64,000 nt of DNA. Origin: CAVQGZ01 sp963714455 (GTDB lineage: Bacteria; Actinomycetota; Actinomycetes; Jiangellales; Jiangellaceae). The stretch's first letter is position 1. Every line of letters starts with the position of its first letter. The notes beneath the pieces were generated by a model. The model did not search any database, was not told the DNA's origin, and saw only the letters and a program-made list of their open reading frames with translations. The stretch lies in contig CAVQON010000017.1 of NCBI GenBank assembly GCA_963714455.1, forward strand, positions 1 to 64,000. The letters are read 5' to 3'. Positions 1-14,321 of the stretch are shown one piece after another. Made by a program: the position numbers and the translations under genes.

Positions 1-80
1 ACACCGAGTGGGGCGAGCCGGTGAGCGTCGAGGTGCCCGACCCGGCCGACGTGGCCGACTTCCCCGAGGGCCTGCTCTAG
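1..80 (+). CDS. C-terminal end of a probable LppX/LprG-like lipoprotein (partial)
   Basis: An open frame enters from the left edge and stops with TAG at 78-80. Only about 25 residues are visible; the readable part includes TEWGEPVSVEVPDPADV and the end is EGLL. The pattern W-G-x-P-V-x-V-x-x-P resembles the C-terminus of LppX/LprAFG-type actinobacterial lipoproteins, and a lipoprotein gene is often found before rplJ in this phylum. The signal peptide and body lie outside the window, so the family call is an inference from a short tail. The next promoter begins only 6 bases after the stop. Confidence 0.4.
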   Translation, partial: TEWGEPVSVEVPDPADVADFPEGLL

Positions 81-86
81 CGCGAT

Positions 87-115
87 TTGGCCCGCGTGCT
101 TTCCGCACGTACTCT
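87..115 (+). promoter_or_regulatory. rplJ promoter, TTGGCC-N17-TACTCT
   Basis: A -35-like TTGGCC (87-92) and a -10-like TACTCT (110-115) are separated by 17 bases, which fits a housekeeping sigma factor. The predicted start near 122 would give a leader of about 170 nt before rplJ, as expected for an autoregulated L10 operon. This is pattern matching only. Confidence 0.65.
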
Positions 116-121
116 TGGCTC

Positions 122-294
122 GCCGAAGACCGCCGGACAGCCGTGCAGCCCTACGCCGCACAGCGTGAAAAGCCCTAGGGCGTCCCGCGCAGGCCTGGAC
201 CACCACGCAGCAGCGTGGCACGCCCTGGCCTCGTGCCGGGGCGTTTCTCATGGGGACGCCCGTCGCTTCGGCACCGACCCAGCGAAGGAGACCC
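122..294 (+). promoter_or_regulatory. L10-type ribosomal protein leader of rplJ-rplL
   Basis: The 173-nt untranslated leader is rich in hairpins. Near its start is GAAGACCGC (124-132), similar to the conserved part of L10 leaders. Further along are the CCACGC/GCGTGG hairpin inside an AGGCC/GGCCT stem, and a GGGCGT/ACGCCC stem shortly before the ribosome binding site. In other bacteria the L10-(L12)4 complex binds such a leader to repress its own synthesis. Assignment to that class is inferred from position and motif; a covariance-model search would decide. Confidence 0.55.
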
Positions 295-960
295 ATGGCC
301 CGGCCAGACAAGGTCGCAGACGTCGCCGAGCTCGTCGAGGAGTTCCGCTCGTCCGACGCCGTCGTGCTCACCGAGTACCGCGGCCTCACGGTGGCGCAGA
401 TCACCGAGCTTCGCCGCACCCTCGGCGACGACGTCACCTACACCGTCGTGAAGAACACCCTGGCCCGTCGTGCCGCCAAGGAGGCCGGCGCCGAGGCGCT
501 CGTGGACGAGTTCTCCGGCCCGTCCGCCGTGGCCTTCGTCAAGGGCGACCCGGTCGTGGCGGCCAAGGGCCTGCGCGACTTCAGCAAGGCCCACCACGCC
601 CTCGTGCTGCGTAGCGGCCTGCTCTCCGGGCGCGTGCTGGACGCCGCCGAGATCGCCAAGCTCGCCGACCTGGAGTCGCGCGAGGTGCTGCTGTCGAAGC
701 TGGCCGGCGCCATGAAGGCCTCGGCGAGCCAGGCCGTCAGCCTGTTCGCCGCGCCCCTGTCGCAGACCGCCCGCGTCGTGGACGCCCTGCGCCAGCAGGT
801 CGAGGCCGCGTCGCCGCAGTCCGAGGCGCAGGCCGAGGACGCTTCCGGAGGCGTCGACCGAAGGGAGCCAGCCGAGGAAGCGTCCTCGGCCGGAGCCGAC
901 GTGAGCGATCCAGCCGAGGAAGCGTCCTCGGCCGGCCCCGACGACTCGACCGCCAACTAA
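295..960 (+). CDS. rplJ: 50S ribosomal protein L10 with an extended C-terminal tail
   Basis: L10 anchors the L7/L12 stalk to 23S rRNA at the base of the GTPase centre. The 221-residue product has the usual body at about 1-176 (start MARPDKVADVAELVEEF, then TEYRGLTVAQ and the VVKNTLARRA segment). ATG 295 is preferred over an in-frame ATG at 250 because GAAGGAG lies just upstream of 295 and L10 homology begins there. E. coli L10 has about 165 residues; here about 45 extra acidic, Ser/Ala-rich residues (from about 177) are encoded by a palindromic repeat described separately. rplL follows after 43 bases, probably co-transcribed. Confidence 0.97.
   Translation: MARPDKVADVAELVEEFRSSDAVVLTEYRGLTVAQITELRRTLGDDVTYTVVKNTLARRAAKEAGAEALVDEFSGPSAVAFVKGDPVVAAKGLRDFSKAHHALVLRSGLLSGRVLDAAEIAKLADLESREVLLSKLAGAMKASASQAVSLFAAPLSQTARVVDALRQQVEAASPQSEAQAEDASGGVDRREPAEEASSAGADVSDPAEEASSAGPDDSTAN
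832..932 (+). repeat. In-frame palindromic element in the rplJ tail, 15-bp perfect terminal inverted repeats
   Basis: GCCGAGGACGCTTCC at 832-846 is the exact reverse complement of 876-890, bounding a 59-bp unit. The right end is repeated at 913-932 (GCCGAGGA-AGCG-TCCTCGGC hairpin, identical to 871-890). The inner part 844-880 is nearly identical, on the opposite strand, to 30305-30340 in the rplQ tail. L10 reads through as ASGGVDRREPAEEASS; the antisense of the rplQ copy reads ASGGVDRRESAEDVAS. This points to a dispersed element tolerated inside reading frames in both directions. Confidence 0.85.
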
Positions 961-1003
961 CCACCCCACCCCAGACCTCACCACAGCAACGAGAGGAACC
1001 ACC

Positions 1004-1393
1004 ATGGCCAAGCTGAGCACCGACGAGCTGCTGGACGTCTTCAAGGAGATGACCCTGCTGGAGCTGTCGGACTTCGTGAAGCAGTTCGAAGAGACCTTCG
1101 GCGTGACCGCCGCTGCTCCGGTCGCCGTGGCTGCTGCCCCGGCCGCTGGCGGCGGTGGCGAGGCCGCCGTCGAGGAGGAGCAGGACGAGTTCGACGTCGT
1201 CCTCGAGGGCGCCGGCGAGAAGAAGATCCAGGTCATCAAGGAGGTGCGCGCCCTGACCAGCCTCGGCCTGAAGGAGGCCAAGGACCTGGTGGACGGCGCC
1301 CCCAAGCCGGTGCTGGAGAAGGTTGCCAAGGACGTGGCCGAGAAGGCCAAGGAGCAGCTCGAGGCTGCCGGCGCGTCCGTCTCCGTCAAGTAG
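1004..1393 (+). CDS. rplL: 50S ribosomal protein L7/L12
   Basis: This is the flexible stalk protein that recruits and stimulates EF-Tu, EF-G and IF2. The 129-residue product has an N-terminal dimerisation domain (about 1-35), an Ala/Pro/Gly hinge (about 36-58, with AAPVAVAAAPAAGGGG) and a C-terminal factor-binding domain containing KIQVIKEVR and GLKEAKDLVDGAP. Length is normal. GAGAGGAA precedes the ATG. It lies 43 bases after rplJ in the same operon and is followed by a strong hairpin at 1445-1479. Confidence 0.98.
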   Translation: MAKLSTDELLDVFKEMTLLELSDFVKQFEETFGVTAAAPVAVAAAPAAGGGGEAAVEEEQDEFDVVLEGAGEKKIQVIKEVRALTSLGLKEAKDLVDGAPKPVLEKVAKDVAEKAKEQLEAAGASVSVK

Positions 1394-1444
1394 TCGCCGG
1401 CGGGCCGCACACCGGCCTGCCGACTGCTTCACCCGCACCACGTC

Positions 1445-1479
1445 GGTCCTCGACCGTAGCCTGCCTACGGTCGAGGACC
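1445..1479 (+). terminator. rplL-rpoB intergenic terminator/attenuator hairpin
   Basis: GGTCCTCGACCGTAG (1445-1459) pairs perfectly with 1465-1479 around the loop CCTGC; there is no long T run, as is usual in high-GC actinobacteria. A partial terminator between rplL and rpoB is known in E. coli, so this may set the stalk-protein to polymerase ratio. A separate rpoB promoter follows. Confidence 0.75.
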
Positions 1480-1504
1480 CTTGCGAGTTGTGCGCACGCA
1501 CGAT

Positions 1505-1533
1505 TCGACAACCGTGTAGCCCGGCGCTACAGT
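1505..1533 (+). promoter_or_regulatory. rpoB promoter, TCGACA-N17-TACAGT
   Basis: The -35-like TCGACA (1505-1510, five of six consensus bases) and the -10-like TACAGT (1528-1533) are 17 bases apart, just after the hairpin at 1445-1479. The predicted leader to rpoB is about 107 nt. Confidence 0.6.
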
Positions 1534-1647
1534 GGTGCGTTGCGCTGGCTGCCCCCTGCCCTTACATCGAACGCCCTTCGTCGGGCGGGCTGAGCCGCGC
1601 CTACAACCGAATGTGCCACATGTCGTGCCAGTAGGGAAGGACCACAC

Positions 1648-4600
1648 TTGGCCTCCACGCGCAGCACCCGCATCTCTTTTGCCAAGATCGACGAGCCACT
1701 CGAGGTCCCGAACCTCCTGGCCCTGCAGAGCACCAGCTTCGACTGGCTCATCGGCCACGAGCGGTGGCGCGAGCAGGCCGCGGCTCGCGGTGAGACCGAC
1801 GCCCGCTCGGGGCTGGAGGAGATCCTCACCGAGATCAGCCCGATCGAGGACTTCTCGGAGTCGATGGAGCTGAAGTTCTCCGACCCGAGCTTCTACGAGC
1901 CCGCGCACACCGTCGAGGAGTGCAAGGTTCGTGACTTCACCTACTCCGCCCCGCTGTACGTGACGGCGGAGTTCACGAACAACGAGACCGGCGAGATCAA
2001 GCAGCAGACGGTCTTCATGGGCGACTTCCCGCTCATGACCGACAAGGGCACGTTCATCATCAACGGCACCGAGCGGGTCGTGGTGTCCCAGCTCGTGCGC
2101 AGCCCCGGCGTGTACTTCGAGCGCTCGCTGGACAAGACGTCGGACAAGGACATCTTCGTCGCGCGCGTCATCCCTTCTCGCGGTGCGTGGCTCGAGTTCG
2201 AGATCGACAAGAAGGACATGATCGGCGTCCGTCTCGACCGCAAGCGCAAGCAGCACGTCACCGTGCTGCTCAAGGCGCTGGGCTGGGACACCGAGCGCAT
2301 CATGGCCGAGCTCGGCGACTACGAGTCGGTGCGCAACACCCTGGAGAAAGACACCACCACCGCCCAGGACGACGCGCTGCTCGACCTCTACCGCAAGATG
2401 CGCCCGGGCGAGCCCCCGACGCGGGAGGCTGCCGAGCAGCTCATCAACAACGCGTACTTCAACCCGAAGCGCTACGACCTCGCCCGGGTGGGCCGCTACA
2501 AGATCAACAAGAAGCTCGGCCAGGTCGACAAGGACGACAAGGTCCTGACGATCGACGACATCGCCGCGACCCTGCGCTACCTGGTCAAGCTGCACGCCGG
2601 CGAGGTGAGCATGCCGTCCCCGGTCGGCGAGCTGCCGCTGGAGACCGACGACATCGACCACTTCGGCAACCGCCGGCTGCGCACCGTGGGCGAGCTCATC
2701 CAGAACCAGGTGCGTACCGGCCTGGTGCGCATGGAGCGGGTCGTCCGTGAGCGGATGACCACCCAGGACGTCGAGGCGATCACGCCGCAGACCCTGATCA
2801 ACATCCGCCCCGTGGTGGCCGCGATCAAGGAGTTCTTCGGTACCAGCCAGCTGAGCCAGTTCATGGACCAGACCAACCCCCTGGCCGGGCTGACGCACAA
2901 GCGTCGCCTGTCCGCGCTGGGGCCGGGCGGTCTGTCGCGTGAGCGGGCCGGGTTCGAGGTGCGCGACGTGCACCCGTCCCACTACGGCCGCATGTGCCCG
3001 ATCGAGACCCCGGAAGGCCCGAACATCGGCCTCATCGGGTCGCTGTCGACCTACGGGCGCATCAACCGGTTCGGGTTCGTCGAGACCCCCTACCGCAAGG
3101 CCAACCACGGTGTCGTCACCGACGAGGTCGTCTACCTGGCCGCCGACGAAGAAGACCGTTTCGTCATCGCCCAGGCCAATGCCGAGCTCAACCCCGACGG
3201 CTCGTTCGCCGAGCCCAAGGTGCTCGTGCGCAAGCGTGGCGGTGAGGTCGAGTACGTCCCGGCCGAGATCGTCGACTTCATGGACGTCAGCCCGCGCCAG
3301 ATGGTGTCGGTCGCGACCGCGATGATCCCGTTCCTCGAGCACGACGACGCCAACCGGGCGCTCATGGGCTCGAACATGCAGCGCCAGGCCGTCCCGCTGA
3401 TCCGCAGCGAGGCGCCGCTGGTCGGCACCGGCATGGAGCTGCGTGCCGCCGTCGACGCGGGCGACGTGGTCGTCAACGTCGATGCGGGTGTCGTGACCAG
3501 CGTGAGCGCTGACGACGTCACGGTGATGGCCGACGACGGCACGTACCGCACCTACCGCCTGTCGAAGTTCCGTCGGTCCAACGCCGGCACGTGCATCAAC
3601 CAGAAGCCCGTCGTCGACACCGGCGACCGGGTCGAGGCAGGCGCGGTGCTGGCCGACGGCCCGTGCACCGACACCGGCGAGATGGCGCTCGGCAAGAACC
3701 TGCTGGTCGCCTTCATGTCGTGGGAGGGCCACAACTACGAGGACGCCATCATCCTCAGCCAGCGTCTCGTGCAGGACGACGTGCTCACCTCGATCCACAT
3801 CGAGGAGCACGAGGTCGACGCCCGCGACACCAAGCTGGGCCCGGAGGAGATCACCCGCGAGCTGCCCAACGTCGCCGACGACGTGCTGGCCAACCTCGAC
3901 GAGCGCGGCATCATCCGCATCGGCGCCGAGGTCGTGCCCGGCGACATCCTGGTCGGCAAGGTCACGCCCAAGGGCGAGACCGAGCTCACCCCGGAGGAGC
4001 GCCTGCTGCGCGCGATCTTCGGCGAGAAGGCCCGCGAGGTGCGCGACACCTCGCTGAAGGTGCCGCACGGTGAGTCCGGCAAGGTCATCGGGGTCCGCGT
4101 CTTCCGTGACGAGGACGGCGACGAGCTGCCCCCGGGCGTCAACGAGCTGGTGCGGGTCTACATCGCGCAGATGCGCAAGATCCAGGACGGCGACAAGCTC
4201 GCCGGCCGCCACGGCAACAAGGGCGTCATCTCCAAGATCCTCCCGGTCGAAGACATGCCCTTCTTGCCCGACGGCACCCCGGTCGACATCGTCCTGAACC
4301 CGCTCGGCGTGCCGAGCCGGATGAACCTCGGCCAGATCCTGGAGACCCACCTCGGGTGGGTCGCCTCGGCGGGCTGGGACGTGCCGGCGGACTCCACCGA
4401 GGAGTGGGCCGAGCGCCTGCGCTCCATCGGGGCCGACTCCGGCGAGCCGGGCACCAACGTCGCGACACCGGTGTTCGACGGGGCGCGCCAGGACGAGATC
4501 GACGGCCTGCTGGCCTCGACGAGGCCGGGCCGTGACGGGAGCCCGCTGGTCAACCCCGACGGCAAGGCGACGCTGTTCGACGGCCGGTCCGGGGAGCCCT

Positions 4601-5076
4601 TCCCGCACCCCGTCGCCGTGGGTCAGATCTACATGCTGAAGCTCAACCACCTGGTCGACGACAAGATCCACGCCCGCTCGACCGGCCCGTACTCGATGAT
4701 CACGCAGCAGCCCCTGGGCGGCAAGGCCCAGTTCGGCGGCCAGCGGTTCGGCGAGATGGAGGTCTGGGCGCTGGAGGCCTACGGGGCGGCCTACGCCCTG
4801 CAGGAGCTGTTGACCATCAAGTCCGACGACGTGCTCGGTCGCGTCAAGGTCTACGAGGCGATCGTCAAGGGCGAGAACATCCCCGAGCCGGGCATCCCGG
4901 AGTCGTTCAAGGTGCTGATGAAAGAGATGCAGTCGCTGTGCCTCAACGTCGAGGTGCTCTCCAGCGACGGCCTGGCGATCGAGATGCGCGAGACCGACGA
5001 AGACGTGTTCCGTACCGCTGAAGAGCTCGGAATCGACCTGTCCCGGCGTGAGCCGAGCAGCGTCGAAGAAGTCTGA
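1648..5076 (+). CDS. rpoB: DNA-directed RNA polymerase beta subunit
   Basis: Catalytic subunit of RNA polymerase, 1142 residues, full length for actinobacteria. It starts at TTG 1648 with GGGAAGG eight bases upstream; the product begins MASTRSTRISFAKIDEP, matching family N-termini. The rifampicin pocket is at residues 396-422 (FFGTSQLSQFMDQTNPL, then HKRRLS). D407, H417 and S422 correspond to E. coli D516, H526 and S531, so the usual resistance positions are wild type. The C-terminal GRHGNKG and GGKAQFGGQRFGEMEVWALE motifs are present. It is followed after 48 bases by rpoC and has its own promoter. Confidence 0.98.
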   Translation: MASTRSTRISFAKIDEPLEVPNLLALQSTSFDWLIGHERWREQAAARGETDARSGLEEILTEISPIEDFSESMELKFSDPSFYEPAHTVEECKVRDFTYSAPLYVTAEFTNNETGEIKQQTVFMGDFPLMTDKGTFIINGTERVVVSQLVRSPGVYFERSLDKTSDKDIFVARVIPSRGAWLEFEIDKKDMIGVRLDRKRKQHVTVLLKALGWDTERIMAELGDYESVRNTLEKDTTTAQDDALLDLYRKMRPGEPPTREAAEQLINNAYFNPKRYDLARVGRYKINKKLGQVDKDDKVLTIDDIAATLRYLVKLHAGEVSMPSPVGELPLETDDIDHFGNRRLRTVGELIQNQVRTGLVRMERVVRERMTTQDVEAITPQTLINIRPVVAAIKEFFGTSQLSQFMDQTNPLAGLTHKRRLSALGPGGLSRERAGFEVRDVHPSHYGRMCPIETPEGPNIGLIGSLSTYGRINRFGFVETPYRKANHGVVTDEVVYLAADEEDRFVIAQANAELNPDGSFAEPKVLVRKRGGEVEYVPAEIVDFMDVSPRQMVSVATAMIPFLEHDDANRALMGSNMQRQAVPLIRSEAPLVGTGMELRAAVDAGDVVVNVDAGVVTSVSADDVTVMADDGTYRTYRLSKFRRSNAGTCINQKPVVDTGDRVEAGAVLADGPCTDTGEMALGKNLLVAFMSWEGHNYEDAIILSQRLVQDDVLTSIHIEEHEVDARDTKLGPEEITRELPNVADDVLANLDERGIIRIGAEVVPGDILVGKVTPKGETELTPEERLLRAIFGEKAREVRDTSLKVPHGESGKVIGVRVFRDEDGDELPPGVNELVRVYIAQMRKIQDGDKLAGRHGNKGVISKILPVEDMPFLPDGTPVDIVLNPLGVPSRMNLGQILETHLGWVASAGWDVPADSTEEWAERLRSIGADSGEPGTNVATPVFDGARQDEIDGLLASTRPGRDGSPLVNPDGKATLFDGRSGEPFPHPVAVGQIYMLKLNHLVDDKIHARSTGPYSMITQQPLGGKAQFGGQRFGEMEVWALEAYGAAYALQELLTIKSDDVLGRVKVYEAIVKGENIPEPGIPESFKVLMKEMQSLCLNVEVLSSDGLAIEMRETDEDVFRTAEELGIDLSRREPSSVEEV

Positions 5077-5124
5077 CCCGTAGCTCACCTGCACGACTTA
5101 GAGAGAACGAGAGAGGGAGCCTGA

Positions 5125-9030
<3,906 letters not shown>

Positions 9031-9060
9031 GCACCGTCTCGTTCGACGGCTGATGCCGTT

Positions 9061-9090
9061 TTGACCTGCTCTGCGGCAGGCCGGTACCCT
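9061..9090 (+). promoter_or_regulatory. str operon (rpsL) promoter, TTGACC-N18-TACCCT
   Basis: TTGACC (9061-9066) and TACCCT (9085-9090) at 18-bp spacing make a near-ideal actinobacterial housekeeping promoter 31 bases after rpoC. The predicted start is near 9097, giving an approximately 100-nt leader to rpsL. Its -35/-10 spacer is one arm of a long inverted repeat, listed separately. Confidence 0.75.
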
Positions 9091-9118
9091 TGCGGGGCTG
9101 TGCCTGCCGCAGAGCAGG
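9065..9118. repeat. 17-bp perfect inverted repeat straddling the rpsL promoter
   Basis: CCTGCTCTGCGGCAGGC (9065-9081) is the exact reverse complement of 9102-9118, with a 20-base spacer holding the -10 box. In transcripts reading through from rpoC it would fold into a strong hairpin and could terminate or slow them. In transcripts starting at the rpsL promoter only the right arm is present. As DNA it could also be an operator. Confidence 0.8.
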
Positions 9119-9199
9119 CACCTCGGGCGCGCTCGGACGCGCCCCACCGACGATCGTCCTCAGTACCACCCCGCACGAACACAGACCGGAGAAGCACGA

Positions 9200-9574
9200 G
9201 TGCCCACGATTCAGCAGCTGGTCCGCAAGGGCCGCACGGACAAGGCCGCCAAGGCCAAGACCCCGGCGCTCAAGGGGAGCCCCCAGCGCCGCGGGGTGTG
9301 CACGCGTGTCTACACCACCACTCCCAAGAAGCCGAACTCCGCCCTGCGCAAGGTGGCACGTGTGCGCCTGTCCAGCGGCATCGAGGTCACTGCCTACATC
9401 CCGGGCGTCGGGCACAACCTGCAGGAGCACTCGATGGTGCTCGTGCGCGGCGGTCGTGTGAAAGACCTGCCCGGTGTTCGCTACAAGATCGTGCGAGGCG
9501 CGCTCGACACTCAGGGCGTCAAGAACCGCAAGCAGGCTCGCAGCCGCTACGGCGCGAAGAAGGAGAAGAGCTGA
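9200..9574 (+). CDS. rpsL: 30S ribosomal protein S12
   Basis: S12 lies at the decoding centre and controls accuracy; it is the classic streptomycin-resistance locus. The 124-residue protein starts at GTG 9200 (MPTIQQLVRKGR). K43 in TTPKKPNSALRKV and the Lys of RVKDLPGVRYK are the unmutated residues at the positions where streptomycin resistance arises. Overlaps rpsG by one base (TGATG). Confidence 0.98.
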   Translation: MPTIQQLVRKGRTDKAAKAKTPALKGSPQRRGVCTRVYTTTPKKPNSALRKVARVRLSSGIEVTAYIPGVGHNLQEHSMVLVRGGRVKDLPGVRYKIVRGALDTQGVKNRKQARSRYGAKKEKS

Positions 9575-10044
9575 TGCCGCGCAAGGGGCCGGCCCCGAAG
9601 CGGGCCATCGTGATCGACCCGGTCTACGACTCGACCCTGGTCACCCAGCTGGTGAACAAGGTGCTGACCGACGGCAAGCGGTCCACCGCCGAGGGCATCG
9701 TCTACGGCGCCCTCGAAGGCTGCCGCGCCAAGAACGGCACCGACCCGGTGATCACGCTCAAGCGTGCGCTCGACAACGTCAAGCCCACCCTCGAGGTGCG
9801 CAGCCGCCGTGTCGGTGGCGCCACCTACCAGGTTCCGGTCGAGGTGCGCGCCGGTCGCTCCGGCACCCTCGGCCTGCGCTGGCTGGTGCAGTACTCCCGC
9901 GCCCGCCGCGAGAAGACGATGACCGAGCGGCTCATGAACGAGATCCTCGACGCGTCCAACGGCCTCGGCGCCGCGGTGAAGAAGCGTGAGGACACCCACA
10001 AGATGGCCGAGGCCAACAAGGCCTTCGCCCACTACCGCTGGTAA
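9574..10044 (+). CDS. rpsG: 30S ribosomal protein S7
   Basis: S7 nucleates assembly of the 30S head and borders the E-site. The 156-residue product starts at ATG 9574, inside the rpsL stop codon, so translation is probably coupled; GGAGAAGAG lies upstream. It carries the family motifs MPRKGPAPKR, KVLTDGKRSTAEGIVYGAL and RRVGGATYQVPVEV, and ends AFAHYRW. Length is exactly the actinobacterial norm. fusA follows after 42 bases. Confidence 0.98.
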   Translation: MPRKGPAPKRAIVIDPVYDSTLVTQLVNKVLTDGKRSTAEGIVYGALEGCRAKNGTDPVITLKRALDNVKPTLEVRSRRVGGATYQVPVEVRAGRSGTLGLRWLVQYSRARREKTMTERLMNEILDASNGLGAAVKKREDTHKMAEANKAFAHYRW

Positions 10045-10086
10045 CCAGCGGACCGCTGACCTTCTCAAGACAGAACGGACACCCCC

Positions 10087-12189
<2,103 letters not shown>

Positions 12190-12224
12190 GCACCGCCCCC
12201 GTGCGCAGCACGACCGCAACGCAC

Positions 12225-12230
12225 TAGATT
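12225..12230 (+). promoter_or_regulatory. Possible tuf-proximal -10 box (TAGATT)
   Basis: In the 125-base fusA-tuf gap, TAGATT (12225-12230) resembles a -10 box, and a separate tuf promoter is common. No good -35 hexamer is visible 16-18 bases upstream, so support is weak. Confidence 0.3.
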
Positions 12231-12314
12231 CTGCCCCCAGCAGCTACCACCCAGCACACGAAGCCGGACGGGTCGTCCTACGACCAGTCCAGTACCAGTC
12301 CACAGGAGGACCAA

Positions 12315-13508
<1,194 letters not shown>

Positions 13509-13520
13509 CACCACCGCGCG

Positions 13521-13553
13521 GACGGGGGCGGCCGGTTACCGGTCGTCCCCGTC
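13521..13553 (+). terminator. tuf terminator
   Basis: A 15-bp stem (13521-13535 with 13539-13553; two G-U pairs) closes on the three-base loop TTA and is followed by TT. It ends the str operon immediately before the 96-bp palindromic element. Confidence 0.85.
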
Positions 13554-13583
13554 TTGCGTGCCCGCCCGCGCCCCCGCCACGGT

Positions 13584-13679
13584 CGGGAAACGATCACGTG
13601 ACGGCGCTGATTTGGGGGTTTCCAAGGCAGATCTGCCTTGGAAACCCCCAAACTTCCCGCTTCACGTGATCCTTTGGGG
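13584..13679. repeat. 96-bp palindromic repeat, copy 1 (tuf-rpsJ gap)
   Basis: The centre, 13611-13652, is a perfect 42-bp palindrome around CAGATCTG. Outer arms carry GATCACGTGA (13592-13601) and its partner at 13662-13671. Copy 2 at 33541-33636 has the same length and shares AAACGATCACGTGACGGCG and CTGCCTTGGAAACCCCCAA exactly. No gene is present and no direct target duplication is obvious. It resembles a non-autonomous REP or MITE-like element. Confidence 0.85.
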
Positions 13680-13737
13680 TGCTGTGATGCGGTCTGGACG
13701 GCGGGCGGACGGCCCCGGCGAGCTCGTGGGAGCCGAT

Positions 13738-13766
13738 TTGGGTCGGGGGACGGGCTCTGGCATACT
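13738..13766 (+). promoter_or_regulatory. S10 operon promoter, TTGGGT-N17-CATACT
   Basis: TTGGGT (13738-13743) and CATACT (13761-13766) at 17-bp spacing lie 58 bases after the palindromic repeat and start a long leader (about 230 nt) to rpsJ. The same TTGGGT -35 is used ahead of infA. Confidence 0.6.
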
Positions 13767-13772
13767 TGGATG

Positions 13773-14002
13773 GTCTGGCCGGAACGCCGTAGCCTCCTGG
13801 CACCACCGGGGGCCGACACGGAGATCCGGCCACAATGCTGGCTGAGAGCCAGCAGGTCCGACCCACCCGAACGGTTCACGACTCGGGGCGCAGAGTGCCC
13901 CGAGTTGCGACACGCCCGAGCGCGGGGGTCGGAAGTAGCAGGGACGTTCTCCAGCGAGAGCGCCCACCACGGTTTCACACGAGAGAAGGATGACGGGCAG
14001 AC
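13773..14002 (+). promoter_or_regulatory. Structured S10 operon leader
   Basis: This approximately 230-nt untranslated stretch holds the hairpin TGCTGGCT-GAG-AGCCAGCA (13836-13854) and the hairpin ACTCGGGGC/GCCCCGAGT (13881-13905), the latter enclosed by a CCGACCC (13858-13864) / GGGTCGG (13926-13932) stem. The layout suits an autoregulatory ribosomal-protein leader (L4 regulates the S10 leader in E. coli), but the ligand is unknown here. It ends with AGAGAAGGATG before rpsJ. Confidence 0.5.
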
Positions 14003-14311
14003 ATGGCGGGACAGAAGATCCGCATCCGGCTCCGGGCCTACGACCACGAGGTCATCGACACGTCGGCGCGCAAGATCGTCGACACGGTCACCCGGACCGG
14101 CGCGACGGTGGCAGGGCCGGTGCCGCTGCCGACGGAGAAGAACGTCTACTGCGTCATCCGGTCGCCGCACAAGTACAAAGACAGCCGCGAGCACTTCGAG
14201 ATGCGCACGCACAAGCGCCTCATCGACATCATCGACCCGACACCGAAGACGGTCGACTCGCTGATGCGCCTGGACCTCCCGGCCGGCGTCGACATCGAGA
14301 TCAAGCTGTAG
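14003..14311 (+). CDS. rpsJ: 30S ribosomal protein S10 (NusE)
   Basis: Head protein of the 30S subunit that also acts with NusB in antitermination. The 102-residue product starts MAGQKIRIRLRAYDHEVID and contains VAGPVPLPTEKNVYCVIRSPH and KTVDSLMRLDLPAGVDIEIK. Length is normal. It is the first gene of the S10 operon, with rplC 10 bases downstream. Confidence 0.98.
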   Translation: MAGQKIRIRLRAYDHEVIDTSARKIVDTVTRTGATVAGPVPLPTEKNVYCVIRSPHKYKDSREHFEMRTHKRLIDIIDPTPKTVDSLMRLDLPAGVDIEIKL

Positions 14312-14321
14312 GGCGAAGGAC

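Noticed and set aside
250..294. Upstream ATG for rplJ
   Set aside because: It would add 15 residues without homology and lies in the structured leader; ATG 295 has the binding site.
1465..5094. A very long open frame antisense to rpoB (about 1200 codons)
   Set aside because: High-GC codon bias leaves the complementary frame of rpoB free of stops. The translation is repetitive in His, Asp, Val and Arg with no family motifs.
13611..13652. 42-bp palindrome as a tuf or rpsJ rho-independent terminator
   Set aside because: A better tuf terminator lies at 13521-13553. The palindrome lacks a T tail and is part of a larger repeated unit, though it may still terminate incidentally.
13588..13675. Insertion sequence or transposase remnant
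   Set aside because: No coding capacity and no transposase motif; treated as a non-coding palindromic repeat.
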